Assembly (NCBI RefSeq): GCF_013404085.1 | Contig: NZ_JABFHO010000001.1 | Location: 1,116,001-1,180,000, forward strand | Direction of reading: 5' to 3' | Length of the DNA stretch: 64,000 nucleotides | Source of the DNA: Winogradskyella helgolandensis | GTDB taxonomy: Bacteria; Bacteroidota; Bacteroidia; Flavobacteriales; Flavobacteriaceae | Shown: piece after piece, positions 54,714-63,584 of the stretch | Layout of the letters: the number at the start of each line of letters is the position of its first letter | Numbering within the stretch: the first letter of the stretch is position 1 | Position numbers and translations under genes: made by a program | The notes under the pieces: model-generated | What the model was told of the DNA's origin: nothing | The model's database searches: none | What the model saw: only the letters and a program-made list of their open reading frames with translations

Positions 54714-56507
54714 ATGCCAGAATCTACCTTAGACATACAGATAAAAACGCTTCCTCATCAACCTGGTGTCTATCAGTATTTTGATGCAGACGAACATTTA
54801 ATCTACGTCGGAAAAGCTAAAGATATAAAAAAACGGGTGAGTAGTTATTTTACCAAGCATCACGACTATGGTAAAACCCGCGTTTTGGTTAAAAATATCG
54901 CTTCGGTAAAACATATTGTTGTAGAGACCGAAAATGATGCCTTGCTGCTTGAGAATAACCTCATTAAGAAATATAAACCTAAGTACAACGTATTATTAAA
55001 GGATGATAAATCGTACCCGTGGATTTGTATTAAAAAGGAGCGTTTTCCAAGAGTATTTCCCACACGTCGTATTATTAAGGATGGTTCAGAATATTTTGGA
55101 CCTTACACGAGCATGAAAACGGTGAAAACACTTTTGGGACTCATAAAAGGATTGTACCAATTACGAACGTGTAATTATGATTTGTCCGAATCTAAAATTG
55201 AAGCCGGAAAATATAAGGTATGCTTAGAATACCATTTAGGGAACTGTAAAGGTCCTTGTGAAGGTTATGAATCCGAAGAAGAATATCAGGCTAATATAGT
55301 TGCTATAAGAGAAATTCTAAAAGGAAATTTTAAAGATTCCTTACAACAATTTAGAATTCAAATGAGGCATCATGCGGAAGCGATGCAGTTTGAAGATGCT
55401 CAGAAAATAAAAGAAAAGTTAGAGGTTTTAGAAAATTACCAAGCAAAATCTACTATTGTAAATCCTAAGATTAGTAATGTAGATGTGTTTTCAATAGTTA
55501 GTGATGAATCGTATGCTTATGTCAATTTTTTACAATTAAGCTATGGCTCTATTATTAGGTCTCATACATTAGAATTGAAGAAAAAACTACAAGAAACAGA
55601 TTTACAATTATTAGAACTAGCCATTACCGAAATTAGACAACGTTTCAATTCAAATTCAAAAGAAATTTATGTACCTTTTAAAGTGAATTTAGGAGACGAT
55701 ATTAAAGTAACAATACCTAAGCTTGGTGATAAAAAGAACATTCTAGATTTATCAATTAGAAATGCAAAGTATTTCAGAATGGATAAATTTAAACAGGTAA
55801 AACTTGTAGATCCAGATCGGCATGCCAACAGAATTATGGCACAAATGAAAGCCGATTTGCGTTTAAGTGAAGAGCCAAGACATATTGAGTGTTTTGATAA
55901 CTCTAATATTCAAGGTACAAACCCAGTGGCTGCTTGTGTGGTTTTTAAAAATGGAAAACCGAGTAAAAAGGATTACCGTCATTTTAATATTAAAACTGTA
56001 GTTGGTCCGGATGATTTTGCCTCTATGGAAGAAGTGGTTTATAGACGTTACAAACGTTTGTTAGAGGAAGACCAACCCCTACCGCAACTTATTATTATAG
56101 ATGGAGGAAAAGGACAGTTGTCGTCCTCATTAAAAAGTTTGAATGTCTTAGGGTTACGTGGAAAAATCGCTATTATTGGTATAGCAAAACGTTTGGAAGA
56201 ATTGTTTTACCCAGATGATCCAATTCCATTATATTTAGATAAAAAAAGTGAGACCTTAAAAATCATACAACAATTACGAAATGAAGCACATCGCTTCGGA
56301 ATAGAACATCATAGAAATCGAAGAAGTAAAGGAGCTTTGACCACGGAGTTAGAAAATATAGCAGGAGTAGGAGAGCAAACCATTGTAGATTTAATGAAAC
56401 AATTTAAAACTGTAAAACGCATTGCTAATGCCAAGTTAGATGAGCTTGAAGCAGTTGTAGGAGTTTCTAGAGCAAATAAAGTATATAATTATTACCATAA
56501 AGAATAA
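54714..56507 (+). CDS. uvrC: Excinuclease ABC subunit C
   Basis: This 597-residue protein has an N-terminal GIY-YIG nuclease domain (about 12-95: QPGVYQYFDADEHLIYVGKA), a UVR domain (about 205-240: AMQFEDAQKIKEKLEVLENY), an RNase H-like endonuclease domain (about 380-540, with ECFDNSNIQGTNPVAACVVF and IIDGGKGQLSS) and a C-terminal helix-hairpin-helix (about 545-597). It makes both incisions in nucleotide excision repair with UvrA/UvrB. All domains are intact. The patatin-like gene follows 23 bp downstream. Confidence 0.97.
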   Translation: MPESTLDIQIKTLPHQPGVYQYFDADEHLIYVGKAKDIKKRVSSYFTKHHDYGKTRVLVKNIASVKHIVVETENDALLLENNLIKKYKPKYNVLLKDDKSYPWICIKKERFPRVFPTRRIIKDGSEYFGPYTSMKTVKTLLGLIKGLYQLRTCNYDLSESKIEAGKYKVCLEYHLGNCKGPCEGYESEEEYQANIVAIREILKGNFKDSLQQFRIQMRHHAEAMQFEDAQKIKEKLEVLENYQAKSTIVNPKISNVDVFSIVSDESYAYVNFLQLSYGSIIRSHTLELKKKLQETDLQLLELAITEIRQRFNSNSKEIYVPFKVNLGDDIKVTIPKLGDKKNILDLSIRNAKYFRMDKFKQVKLVDPDRHANRIMAQMKADLRLSEEPRHIECFDNSNIQGTNPVAACVVFKNGKPSKKDYRHFNIKTVVGPDDFASMEEVVYRRYKRLLEEDQPLPQLIIIDGGKGQLSSSLKSLNVLGLRGKIAIIGIAKRLEELFYPDDPIPLYLDKKSETLKIIQQLRNEAHRFGIEHHRNRRSKGALTTELENIAGVGEQTIVDLMKQFKTVKRIANAKLDELEAVVGVSRANKVYNYYHKE

Positions 56508-56512
56508 TTTAA

Positions 56513-56527
56513 AAACCGGCCAGGTTT
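56513..56527. repeat. AAACC-AGGTTT hairpin in the uvrC-patatin gap
   Basis: AAACCGGC-CAGGTTT is a short inverted repeat filling the gap. It resembles the arms of the palindrome at 9962-9995 (AAAACCT / AGGTTTT). The base composition of the centre differs. Confidence 0.45.
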
Positions 56528-56530
56528 ATA

Positions 56531-58768
56531 ATGAGATTGAAAAACATCATACTAATCGTATTTATAATTACGCTTTTCCCTATAACAGCGCAGAATACCA
56601 CAACTAATCCTGAGCCAAAAGTAGGTTTGGTATTAAGTGGAGGTGGAGCTAAAGGTTTTGCTCATATAGGAGTTCTGAAAGTTATAGATAGTTTAAATAT
56701 AAAAATAGATTATGTTGCTGGTACAAGTATGGGAGCCATTATTGGGTCTTTATATGCTTCTGGCTATTCAGGGAAACAGTTAGAAGTCTTGTTCCGAGAA
56801 CAAGATTTTAATGTGTTAATCAATGATGAGTTTTCTAGAGCTTCTAAATCATTTTATGAGCGCGAAAATACTGAGAAGTATGTCATTAATTTACCCTTTG
56901 AAAATTTTAAAATTTCGTTGCCTTCTGCCTTGTCTCGTGGTCAAAACGTTTATAATTTGTTGTATTATTTAATGCTTCCTGTAAATGATATTAGGGATTT
57001 TAGTAAACTACCAATTCCATTTTTTTGTATTGCGACTAATATAGAAACAGGTGAATCTTTAGTTATGGACAAAGGTAGGTTGGCAGAAGCTGTTACAGCA
57101 AGTGGAGCATTACCTTCATTATTTCAACCTGTTATTATTGATGGAGATATTTTAATTGATGGAGGTGTTACTAATAACTTTCCTGTTGAAGAATTGCGAG
57201 CAAAAGGCATGGATGTTATTATAGGAGTTGATGTTCAAGATGCGTTAAAAGATCGTGAATCTTTAAAATCTGCTCCAGATATTTTGATGCAGATTAATAA
57301 TTTCCGGACTATAAATGCCATGAAAAATAAGTCCGAATTAACCGATATTTATATAAAACCAGACATTAGTGATTATTCTGTTATTTCGTTTGATGAAGGG
57401 AAGGATATTATTGAGCACGGTCAAATTGCAGCAAGAACTCAACTTTCTAAACTAGAAGACTTAAAAATAAACCAGCCAAATTATAAAGGGAGAGAAGAAG
57501 TAAAACTATTAGATAGTCTAAGTATTAACAATGTTAATATTAAAGGGAATGAACGCTATACCCGAGCCTTTATGATTGGTAAACTAAAACTTAAAGACGA
57601 TGAAAAAATAAGCTATGCAGATTTTAGGCAGGGCATAAATAACCTTATTGCAACTAATAATTTTGATGCGTTCAGATATTATTTAGAACCTACAGATAAG
57701 GACACGGAATTTAATCTAATAGGTAATATTAAGGAATCTGAAACCACGACGTTTCTTAGGTTAGGTATTCACTACGACAGACTGTATAAAAGTGCATTAC
57801 TAGCTAATCTTACCAAAAAGAAACTATTATTTAGTAATGATATAGCTTCGTTAGATGTTATTTTAGGTGACAATCCCAGATATAATTTTGATTATTTTAT
57901 TGATAAAGGATTTTATATCAGTTTAGGAATTAAATCACGAATCAATAAGTTTAACAAAAATGTGAATCCTAGATTAGCTTTAGAAGAAGATTCACCTTTA
58001 CTGTCTGGTTTGAATAAAATTGATGCTAAAATTTCAGATTTTACTAATCAAGTGTATATACAAACCATATTTAGGAAAGATTTTGCTTTAAGGTTAGGAG
58101 TAGAACATAAGCGTTTAAAAATAACATCGGAAACTATTTTAGATGATGATGACGAAAATAGATTTGTTTTCGAAAACACTGACTACTTAAGTGTTTTTGC
58201 TAATTTGAAATTTGATAATTACGACAATTTTCATTTTCCGAAAAAGGGATTTTATTTTAACGGGAATTTTCATTTGTATTTAAAAGCTTCAGATTTCAAT
58301 GCTGACTTCCAAGAATTTTCAATTGCTAAAGCCGATTTAGGTTATGTATTTAGTATTAGTGATAAACTTGCTTTAAAAACAGAAGCAAATGGTGGTTTTA
58401 AAATAGGAGAGGTTTCCACTAACTCTTTAGGGTTTGCAATTGGAGGTTATGGAGCGAATTTTATAAATAATTTTTATTCGTTTTATGGCTATGATTATTT
58501 AACCTTAACAGGTGATAGTTTTCTTAAAGCAACATTTACGTTAGATTATGAAGTTTATAAAAAACATCATATTCTATTAGCTGCAAATTTTGCCAATATT
58601 GAGGATGGTCTTTTTGAATCTGGAGAGTTCTTTGCAACTTCAAGATATAATGGTTATGCATTAGGTTATTCTTTAGAAACATTCTTGGGACCCTTAGAAG
58701 GTAAGTATACATATTCGCCAGATACAGGGAACAGTTATTGGTTTCTAAATCTTGGGTTTTGGTTTTAA
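56531..58768 (+). CDS. Patatin-like phospholipase fused to a POTRA/outer-membrane barrel
   Basis: This 745-residue protein has a signal peptide (to Ala20), then a patatin domain (about 30-290) with oxyanion loop SGGGAKGFAHIG (36-47), nucleophile Ser66 in GTSMG and catalytic Asp210 in IDGGVTNNFP. A POTRA-like segment (about 330-395, NNVNIKGNERYTRAFM) and a BamA/Omp85-like barrel ending in Phe follow. This is the PlpD-type type V secretion layout. The lipase domain is placed across or outside the outer membrane. The catalytic dyad is intact. Confidence 0.92.
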   Translation: MRLKNIILIVFIITLFPITAQNTTTNPEPKVGLVLSGGGAKGFAHIGVLKVIDSLNIKIDYVAGTSMGAIIGSLYASGYSGKQLEVLFREQDFNVLINDEFSRASKSFYERENTEKYVINLPFENFKISLPSALSRGQNVYNLLYYLMLPVNDIRDFSKLPIPFFCIATNIETGESLVMDKGRLAEAVTASGALPSLFQPVIIDGDILIDGGVTNNFPVEELRAKGMDVIIGVDVQDALKDRESLKSAPDILMQINNFRTINAMKNKSELTDIYIKPDISDYSVISFDEGKDIIEHGQIAARTQLSKLEDLKINQPNYKGREEVKLLDSLSINNVNIKGNERYTRAFMIGKLKLKDDEKISYADFRQGINNLIATNNFDAFRYYLEPTDKDTEFNLIGNIKESETTTFLRLGIHYDRLYKSALLANLTKKKLLFSNDIASLDVILGDNPRYNFDYFIDKGFYISLGIKSRINKFNKNVNPRLALEEDSPLLSGLNKIDAKISDFTNQVYIQTIFRKDFALRLGVEHKRLKITSETILDDDDENRFVFENTDYLSVFANLKFDNYDNFHFPKKGFYFNGNFHLYLKASDFNADFQEFSIAKADLGYVFSISDKLALKTEANGGFKIGEVSTNSLGFAIGGYGANFINNFYSFYGYDYLTLTGDSFLKATFTLDYEVYKKHHILLAANFANIEDGLFESGEFFATSRYNGYALGYSLETFLGPLEGKYTYSPDTGNSYWFLNLGFWF

Positions 58769-58787
58769 TGTATTAAAAACATTGCAA

Positions 58788-58826
58788 AAAAAAGAGACTA
58801 TCTTTTCAGATAGTCTCTTTTTATAT
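58788..58826. terminator. Bidirectional terminator between the patatin-like gene and rplY
   Basis: AAAAGAGACTATC (58790-58802) and GATAGTCTCTTTT (58809-58821) pair perfectly around TTTTCA, with A-run before and T-run after. Confidence 0.9.
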
Positions 58827-58841
58827 TTAAAATAGTTTTAT

Positions 58842-59477
58842 CTATTCTTGTGTTGCTTCAGCAGCTGTTGCATCAGTTCCTTCTGCTCCTTCACCATCTT
58901 CTTCATCCTCATCATCAGCATCTACTACAGCTAATCTACTACGTCTTACTTGACAAACAACAGTGTTATCTGGGTGTAAGAATTTGTAATCATCGTTTGC
59001 TAATTCCGTAATATAGAATTTGCTTCCAATTTTTAATGGAGTAATATCAATCTCAACAAAATCTGGTAATTTTGAAGGGATAGCTTTTACTCTTAGTTTA
59101 CGGTATGGCATTCTTAAGTTACCGCCATTCATTACACCTCTAGAAGAACCTATTGTTTGAACAGGAATTTCCATAGAAATTTCCTTGTCCTCGAAAATTT
59201 GGTAAAAATCTACGTGTGTAATCTTGTCAGTTACTGGGTGAAATTGAATATCTTGCATAACTGCATTGTATTCTTCACCATTATCTAAGACAATCACAAC
59301 TGTATGTGCGCTAGCAGTATATACAAGTTTTGAGAAAGCTAATTCTGGTGCTGAGAAATGGAATGCTTTGTCTCCTCCGTACATAACGCAAGGAACCTGA
59401 CCAGCATTACGTAAGGCTTTAGTAGCTTTTTTGCCTACGCTTTCTCTTTGAGATCCGTTAATTGTAATTGATTTCAT
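58842..59477 (-). CDS. rplY: 50S ribosomal protein L25, long (CTC) form
   Basis: This 211-residue protein starts [20 protein letters not shown], the 5S rRNA-binding N-domain (about 1-95: [13 protein letters not shown]), followed by the C-terminal beta domain of the CTC type (about 100-180: [24 protein letters not shown]) and an acidic tail ([13 protein letters not shown]). It binds 5S rRNA in the large subunit. Its neighbour prs lies upstream on the same strand; this order, prs then rplY/ctc, is widespread. The leader contains a small CCCTC-ATTTT-GAGGG hairpin at 59510-59524 that could influence its expression. Confidence 0.96.
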   Translation of the reverse strand: MKSITINGSQRESVGKKATKALRNAGQVPCVMYGGDKAFHFSAPELAFSKLVYTASAHTVVIVLDNGEEYNAVMQDIQFHPVTDKITHVDFYQIFEDKEISMEIPVQTIGSSRGVMNGGNLRMPYRKLRVKAIPSKLPDFVEIDITPLKIGSKFYITELANDDYKFLHPDNTVVCQVRRSRLAVVDADDEDEEDGEGAEGTDATAAEATQE

Positions 59478-59509
59478 TTTTGAAATGTTTGTTTATTAAA
59501 TTTTTAATT

Positions 59510-59524
59510 CCCTCATTTTGAGGG
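59510..59524 (-). promoter_or_regulatory. Small hairpin in the rplY leader
   Basis: CCCTC-ATTTT-GAGGG lies 33 bp upstream of the rplY start, inside the prs-rplY gap. It is followed by an A/T-rich tract (AATTAAAAA on the transcript). It may be a weak attenuator or an mRNA end for prs. Confidence 0.4.
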
Positions 59525-59646
59525 CTGCAAATTTAGAAATTTTATATGAGAATACTAGTATTAGAGGACTATTTTTTAAAACACCCGTTATTATTGAGTT
59601 GTAGCCCTTAATTCAATCTTAAAAAAGTAAATAATACGATGGTTAA

Positions 59647-60588
59647 TTACATTACAAATTTATTGCTAATAGACTCGTTGTGATGTACATTATACATGAC
59701 ATCCGCAAATAAATCAGAACAACTTAATACTCTTATTTTTTTGCTTTCTTGTTTTAAAGGGATAGAATTGGTTACAATTAGTTCTTCGAGTTTAGAATTT
59801 TCTATTTTTTCGTAAGCATTTCCAGATAAAATAGGATGTGTACAAATAGCTCTTACACTTAATGCTCCGCGTTCCATCATTAAGTCTGCGGCTTTAGTTA
59901 GTGTACCAGCAGTATCAACCATATCATCTACTAAAACAACATTTTTACCAGTAACGTCTCCAATTAATTCCATATGTGAGATCACATTAGCTTTAGCGCG
60001 TTGTTTGTAACAGATTACAACATCGCTTTTTAAAGCTTTAGAATATGCATAAGCACGTTTTGAACCTCCCATATCAGGTGAAGCTATAGTTAAGTTGTCT
60101 AAGTTTAAGCTTTTTAAATACGGTAAAAATATAGTTGATGCAAATAGATGATCTACAGGTTTCTCAAAGAACCCTTGAATTTGATCAGCATGTAAATCCA
60201 TAGTAATAATCCGTGTTGCTCCGGCAGCTTCTAGCATTTTTGCTACCAATTTTGCAGCAATAGGAACTCTAGGTTTGTCTTTTCTATCTTGTCTTGCCCA
60301 ACCAAAATATGGCATAACAGCAGTAATATGTCTTGCCGATGCACGTTTTGCTGCATCTATCATTAATAACATTTCCATCAAATTTTTTGGGCCAGGATGT
60401 GTTGATCCTATGATAAAAATCCGTTTACCTCTAATAGATTCTTCGTAAGATGGCTGAAATTCTCCATCGCTGTAAGTAGATGTAATTACTTTACCTAGTT
60501 TAACTCCGTAAGTTGCTGCTATTTTTTCTGCAAGGTAGGTGCTTTGTGAACAGGCGAAAATTTTGGCTTCAGGCATTTCGTATGGCAT
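59647..60588 (-). CDS. prs: Ribose-phosphate pyrophosphokinase
   Basis: This 313-residue enzyme has the PRPP-binding loop VVLVDDMVDTAGTLTKAADL (about 216-235), the catalytic-flexible region DLHADQIQGFF (about 131-141) and FGWARQDRKDKPR with the flexible loop (about 95-107). It makes PRPP from ribose-5-phosphate and ATP for nucleotide, His and Trp synthesis. Length and motifs fit the class I enzyme. It starts 142 bp from the tRNA-Leu gene, which reads the other way. Confidence 0.97.
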   Translation of the reverse strand: MPYEMPEAKIFACSQSTYLAEKIAATYGVKLGKVITSTYSDGEFQPSYEESIRGKRIFIIGSTHPGPKNLMEMLLMIDAAKRASARHITAVMPYFGWARQDRKDKPRVPIAAKLVAKMLEAAGATRIITMDLHADQIQGFFEKPVDHLFASTIFLPYLKSLNLDNLTIASPDMGGSKRAYAYSKALKSDVVICYKQRAKANVISHMELIGDVTGKNVVLVDDMVDTAGTLTKAADLMMERGALSVRAICTHPILSGNAYEKIENSKLEELIVTNSIPLKQESKKIRVLSCSDLFADVMYNVHHNESISNKFVM

Positions 60589-60730
60589 TTGATATCAGTT
60601 GTTTAGTTAGTGTAGTGATAGAATTTTTATGCACTTCAAATTTAGAAAATTATTTTACTACAAAAAGGATAAAACCTACTAATTTTAATAGTTTGACAGA
60701 AATATTTTTATATTTTTGCAATCCGAAATC

Positions 60731-60812
60731 GCTCAAGTGGTGGAATTGGTAGACACGTTGGATTCAAAATCCAATGTCGCAAGACGTGCGGGTTCGATTC
60801 CCGCCTTGAGTA
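60731..60812 (+). tRNA. tRNA-Leu, anticodon CAA
   Basis: The acceptor stem is GCTCAAG with CTTGAGT (first pair G-U). The D arm is GGTGGAATTGGTAGACAC, the anticodon stem TTGGA/TCCAA with loop TTCAAAA (anticodon CAA, codon UUG). A variable arm (TGTCGCAAGACG) of class II size, and T arm GCGGG-TTCGATT-CCCGC, complete it. The discriminator is A at 60812. CCA is not encoded. Confidence 0.95.
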
Positions 60813-60819
60813 CTGAGTT

Positions 60820-60861
60820 AAGCTGTAATAATCTATTTAATAGGTTGTTGCAGCTTTTTGT
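60820..60861 (+). terminator. Terminator of the tRNA-Leu gene
   Basis: AAGCTGTAATAATCTATT pairs with AATAGGTTGTTGCAGCTT through two G-U-rich stretches to form an 18-bp hairpin, followed by TTTTTG. It lies 7 bp downstream of the tRNA. Confidence 0.75.
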
Positions 60862-61187
60862 TTTTATGCTTATTTGGGCACTTAAGAAGCGTTTAAATAA
60901 GTAAACAAAATTAATAATGGCTATTTCTGGTTTAATAGCTCAACCTCATCTTTCTCTTTGATTTCTGTTTATGCTCTTATCATAGTTTATAGCTAATCTT
61001 AGTTGTAATACCTGTTTTAGTTTATATATTAACCTTATTATATGTAGAATTAACTCAATTAGATTTCGTAATCTGAAAAATTATATTATTTTTGGTTAAC
61101 CAGATTGGTTAACCAGTTTTGGGTCTGACTTTTTAAAGTGGCATATTCAGAACTTAAAATTAGGTTTAAATTTAAAAGTATCAATAA
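60862..61187. other. Intergenic region between tRNA-Leu and the alginate lyase gene
   Basis: There is no gene or RNA that I recognise. The right third holds two TGGTTAACCA palindromes (61093-61115) and probably the promoter of the PL6 gene. No perfect TAnnTTTG box is present; TAGGTTTA at 61161-61168 is the closest. The AT-rich left part lacks notable hairpins. Confidence 0.5.
61093..61115. promoter_or_regulatory. Two tandem TGGTTAACCA palindromes before the alginate lyase genes
   Basis: TGGTTAACCA at 61093-61102 and again at 61106-61115 are perfect 10-bp palindromes 13 bp apart centre to centre. TGGT...ACCA half-sites are typical of GntR/FadR-type regulators of sugar-acid catabolism. The pair lies 73 bp ahead of the PL6 start, so it is a probable operator for the alginate lyases. 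The regulator is not in the window. Confidence 0.6.
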
Positions 61188-63503
61188 ATGAAAAAATATC
61201 TATTAGTTTTTGCTTTAGTATTCTCGTTGTTTTCGTGCGGTGAAAAAACAGGTGCAAAGCCAGAATCAAGCCAGATGATTTCTAATGAAACGGAATTAGA
61301 AGAAGCAATAAAAAATGCACAGCCAGGCGATGATATTGTTTTAAAAAATGGTACTTATAAAGATTTAGAAATTAAGTTTGTTGGAAACGGTACTGAAGAT
61401 AACCCTATAATATTACGCGCAGAAACTCCTGGTGAGGTTTTTATAGAAGGCGTTTCTAATTTAGAAATTAGTGGAGATTACTTAGAAGTAAGTGGTTTGT
61501 ATTTTAGAAACGGACATTCTCCTACAGAAAATGTTATTGCATTTAGAACTAGCAAAAAAGATGTTGCAAATTATTCTAAAGTTACAAACTGTGTCATTTT
61601 AGATTATAATAACCTAGAGCGCGATCAAGATAATCTTTGGGTTCAATTTTACGGAAAACATAACGAACTAAGTAATTGTTATATTGCTGGAAAAACGAAT
61701 GGAGGACCTACAGTAAGAGTTGATTTAAAAGGGAATCAAAGTATAAGAAATTATCATAAAATAGTTAATAATCATTTTGGGCCAAGACCAAGAAAAGGAG
61801 GTGCAAGAGGTGAAACGATTCAATTAGGGAGCAGCTTTACTTCTATGTCTCCAAGCAATACCATTATTGCAAATAATTTATTCGAAGAATGTAATGGTGA
61901 AGTCGAAATTATATCAAGTAAAACGAATTTTAACATTATTAAAAATAATGTGTTTTATAAAAGTGAAGGTTCTGTAGTAACACGTCATGGAAATTATGTG
62001 ACTATTGATGGCAACTACTTTATAGGTGATGGTGTAAACGAACAATATGGAGGGATTAGAATAATTAATACGGGTCATTGGGTTATTAACAACCTTTTTT
62101 ACAAATTAAAAGGAAAGAATTTTAGAAGCCCTTTAGCAGTAATGAATGGAATTCCAAAGTCACCATTAAACCGATATAATCAGGTTACTGATGTGGTTGT
62201 TGCTTACAACACCTATGTAGATTCTAGTGCGCCTTGGCAATTTGGAGTAGGAACAAACATTTCGCAATCCGAAGTTTTACCTAAATCCGAAATTCGTTCT
62301 GCAAGACCTTTAAGAACCGAAGTTGTTAATAATGTTATTTATAATTCTGTAGGTGACCCCAATCCTATTATTGAACATGATAAAGCTGATGGAGTGACGT
62401 TTGCTAGCAACGTTATTGATAATAATGGTGTAGAATTTGCAAGTAGAGAAGGACTAACACCTAAAGAATTAGAGTTAACTGATATAGGATCAGATATCGC
62501 TGTGCCAATCTCAGGGTTCGATGATGTTGAGGTTTATAACGGATTTGATTTTGAAAGCATTACCGAAGATATATTAGGGAACTCTAGAAGCAAGTCTAAC
62601 CAAATAGGGGCGATTTTAAATTCTGGAACTATTACGTTAGATATATTAGATAAAACTAAATATGGTGCTGATTGGTATTCTAATGAAGTTGAGCCTAAAG
62701 AAGCAAAAACACATACGGTATCCAATGCTGCGGAATTAAAAGCTAAACTACAAGACGCTGAAAGTGGAGATGTTCTACAATTGAATGACGGTGTCTTCCA
62801 AATTTCAGAATCATTGGTTATTAATAAATCCATTACGATTCAATCTAAAGGAAATTCAGAGATTCTATACAATGGAGCTGCTGAAACACCTGCCTTAGAA
62901 TTGCATCCTTATGGAAAACTGACCTTGAAAAATATTAAATTAAAAGGCACCAATTCTCAATATGCTTTTGCAAGTTTAAAAGAGCATATGTCTAACCATT
63001 TTGGGTTAGAGGTTTTAGATTCTGAAATCAGTAATTTTAACTATGCTTTAAAAGTCTACAAACAATCATTTTCTGAAGAAATTACGTTTAAAAACACATC
63101 AATTTCTAATTGTGAAAACGGCATAGAACTTTCGGAAGAAACAAATGATAGAGGAGATTATAACACCGAATATTTAACCATAGACAACTGTCAATTCACA
63201 AACGTACAACAAAACGTTGTTGATTATTACAGAGGTGGCTATGATGAGTCTACTATTGGAGGGAATCTTCTAGTAGCCAATAGCACCTTTATCAATTGTG
63301 GAGCTAAAGAAAAAAACAAGCGACTTTTAAATCATAACGGCATTGTAAATGTAAACATTACCAATAATACATTTAAGAATAATCCGGTTCAGTTTGTTTC
63401 AATTTTGTGGGGCGCGAAAAACAACGTGGCATCAGAAAACACTATAGTTAATTCAGGTCAAATTAAGACGGAAGAAAACTTAGTCATGACATTAATGTAT
63501 TAA
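61188..63503 (+). CDS. PL6-family alginate lyase lipoprotein, two-domain
   Basis: This 771-residue protein has a lipoprotein signal (VFSLFSC, lipid Cys17). An N-terminal parallel beta-helix of the PL6 (chondroitinase B-like) type spans about 30-400, and a second beta-helix domain about 515-765. In the catalytic helix, Glu238, Glu240 and Lys245 (EVEIISSK) and Arg266 (TRHGNY) keep the exact spacing of the calcium ligands Glu213/Glu215, base Lys220 and acid Arg241 of Glaciecola AlyGC. It cleaves alginate by beta-elimination at the cell surface or periplasm. The next gene is a PL7 lyase, so an alginate utilisation locus begins here and continues beyond the window. Confidence 0.93.
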   Translation: MKKYLLVFALVFSLFSCGEKTGAKPESSQMISNETELEEAIKNAQPGDDIVLKNGTYKDLEIKFVGNGTEDNPIILRAETPGEVFIEGVSNLEISGDYLEVSGLYFRNGHSPTENVIAFRTSKKDVANYSKVTNCVILDYNNLERDQDNLWVQFYGKHNELSNCYIAGKTNGGPTVRVDLKGNQSIRNYHKIVNNHFGPRPRKGGARGETIQLGSSFTSMSPSNTIIANNLFEECNGEVEIISSKTNFNIIKNNVFYKSEGSVVTRHGNYVTIDGNYFIGDGVNEQYGGIRIINTGHWVINNLFYKLKGKNFRSPLAVMNGIPKSPLNRYNQVTDVVVAYNTYVDSSAPWQFGVGTNISQSEVLPKSEIRSARPLRTEVVNNVIYNSVGDPNPIIEHDKADGVTFASNVIDNNGVEFASREGLTPKELELTDIGSDIAVPISGFDDVEVYNGFDFESITEDILGNSRSKSNQIGAILNSGTITLDILDKTKYGADWYSNEVEPKEAKTHTVSNAAELKAKLQDAESGDVLQLNDGVFQISESLVINKSITIQSKGNSEILYNGAAETPALELHPYGKLTLKNIKLKGTNSQYAFASLKEHMSNHFGLEVLDSEISNFNYALKVYKQSFSEEITFKNTSISNCENGIELSEETNDRGDYNTEYLTIDNCQFTNVQQNVVDYYRGGYDESTIGGNLLVANSTFINCGAKEKNKRLLNHNGIVNVNITNNTFKNNPVQFVSILWGAKNNVASENTIVNSGQIKTEENLVMTLMY

Positions 63504-63508
63504 AGTTG

Positions 63509-63550
63509 TTTCTACTACTTGTACTGAATATGTTTCAGTAAGGCAGAAAT
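63509..63550. repeat. Hairpin repeat CTGAATATGTTTCAG, second copy
   Basis: TACTGAA (63522-63528) and TTCAGTA (63534-63540) form the core, extended by TTTCT/AGAAA at the edges. It matches the element at 49531-49573 and likewise starts just after a stop codon. Confidence 0.65.
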
Positions 63551-63584
63551 TTCAAGATTGGTACGCAGATATAAAATATACATA

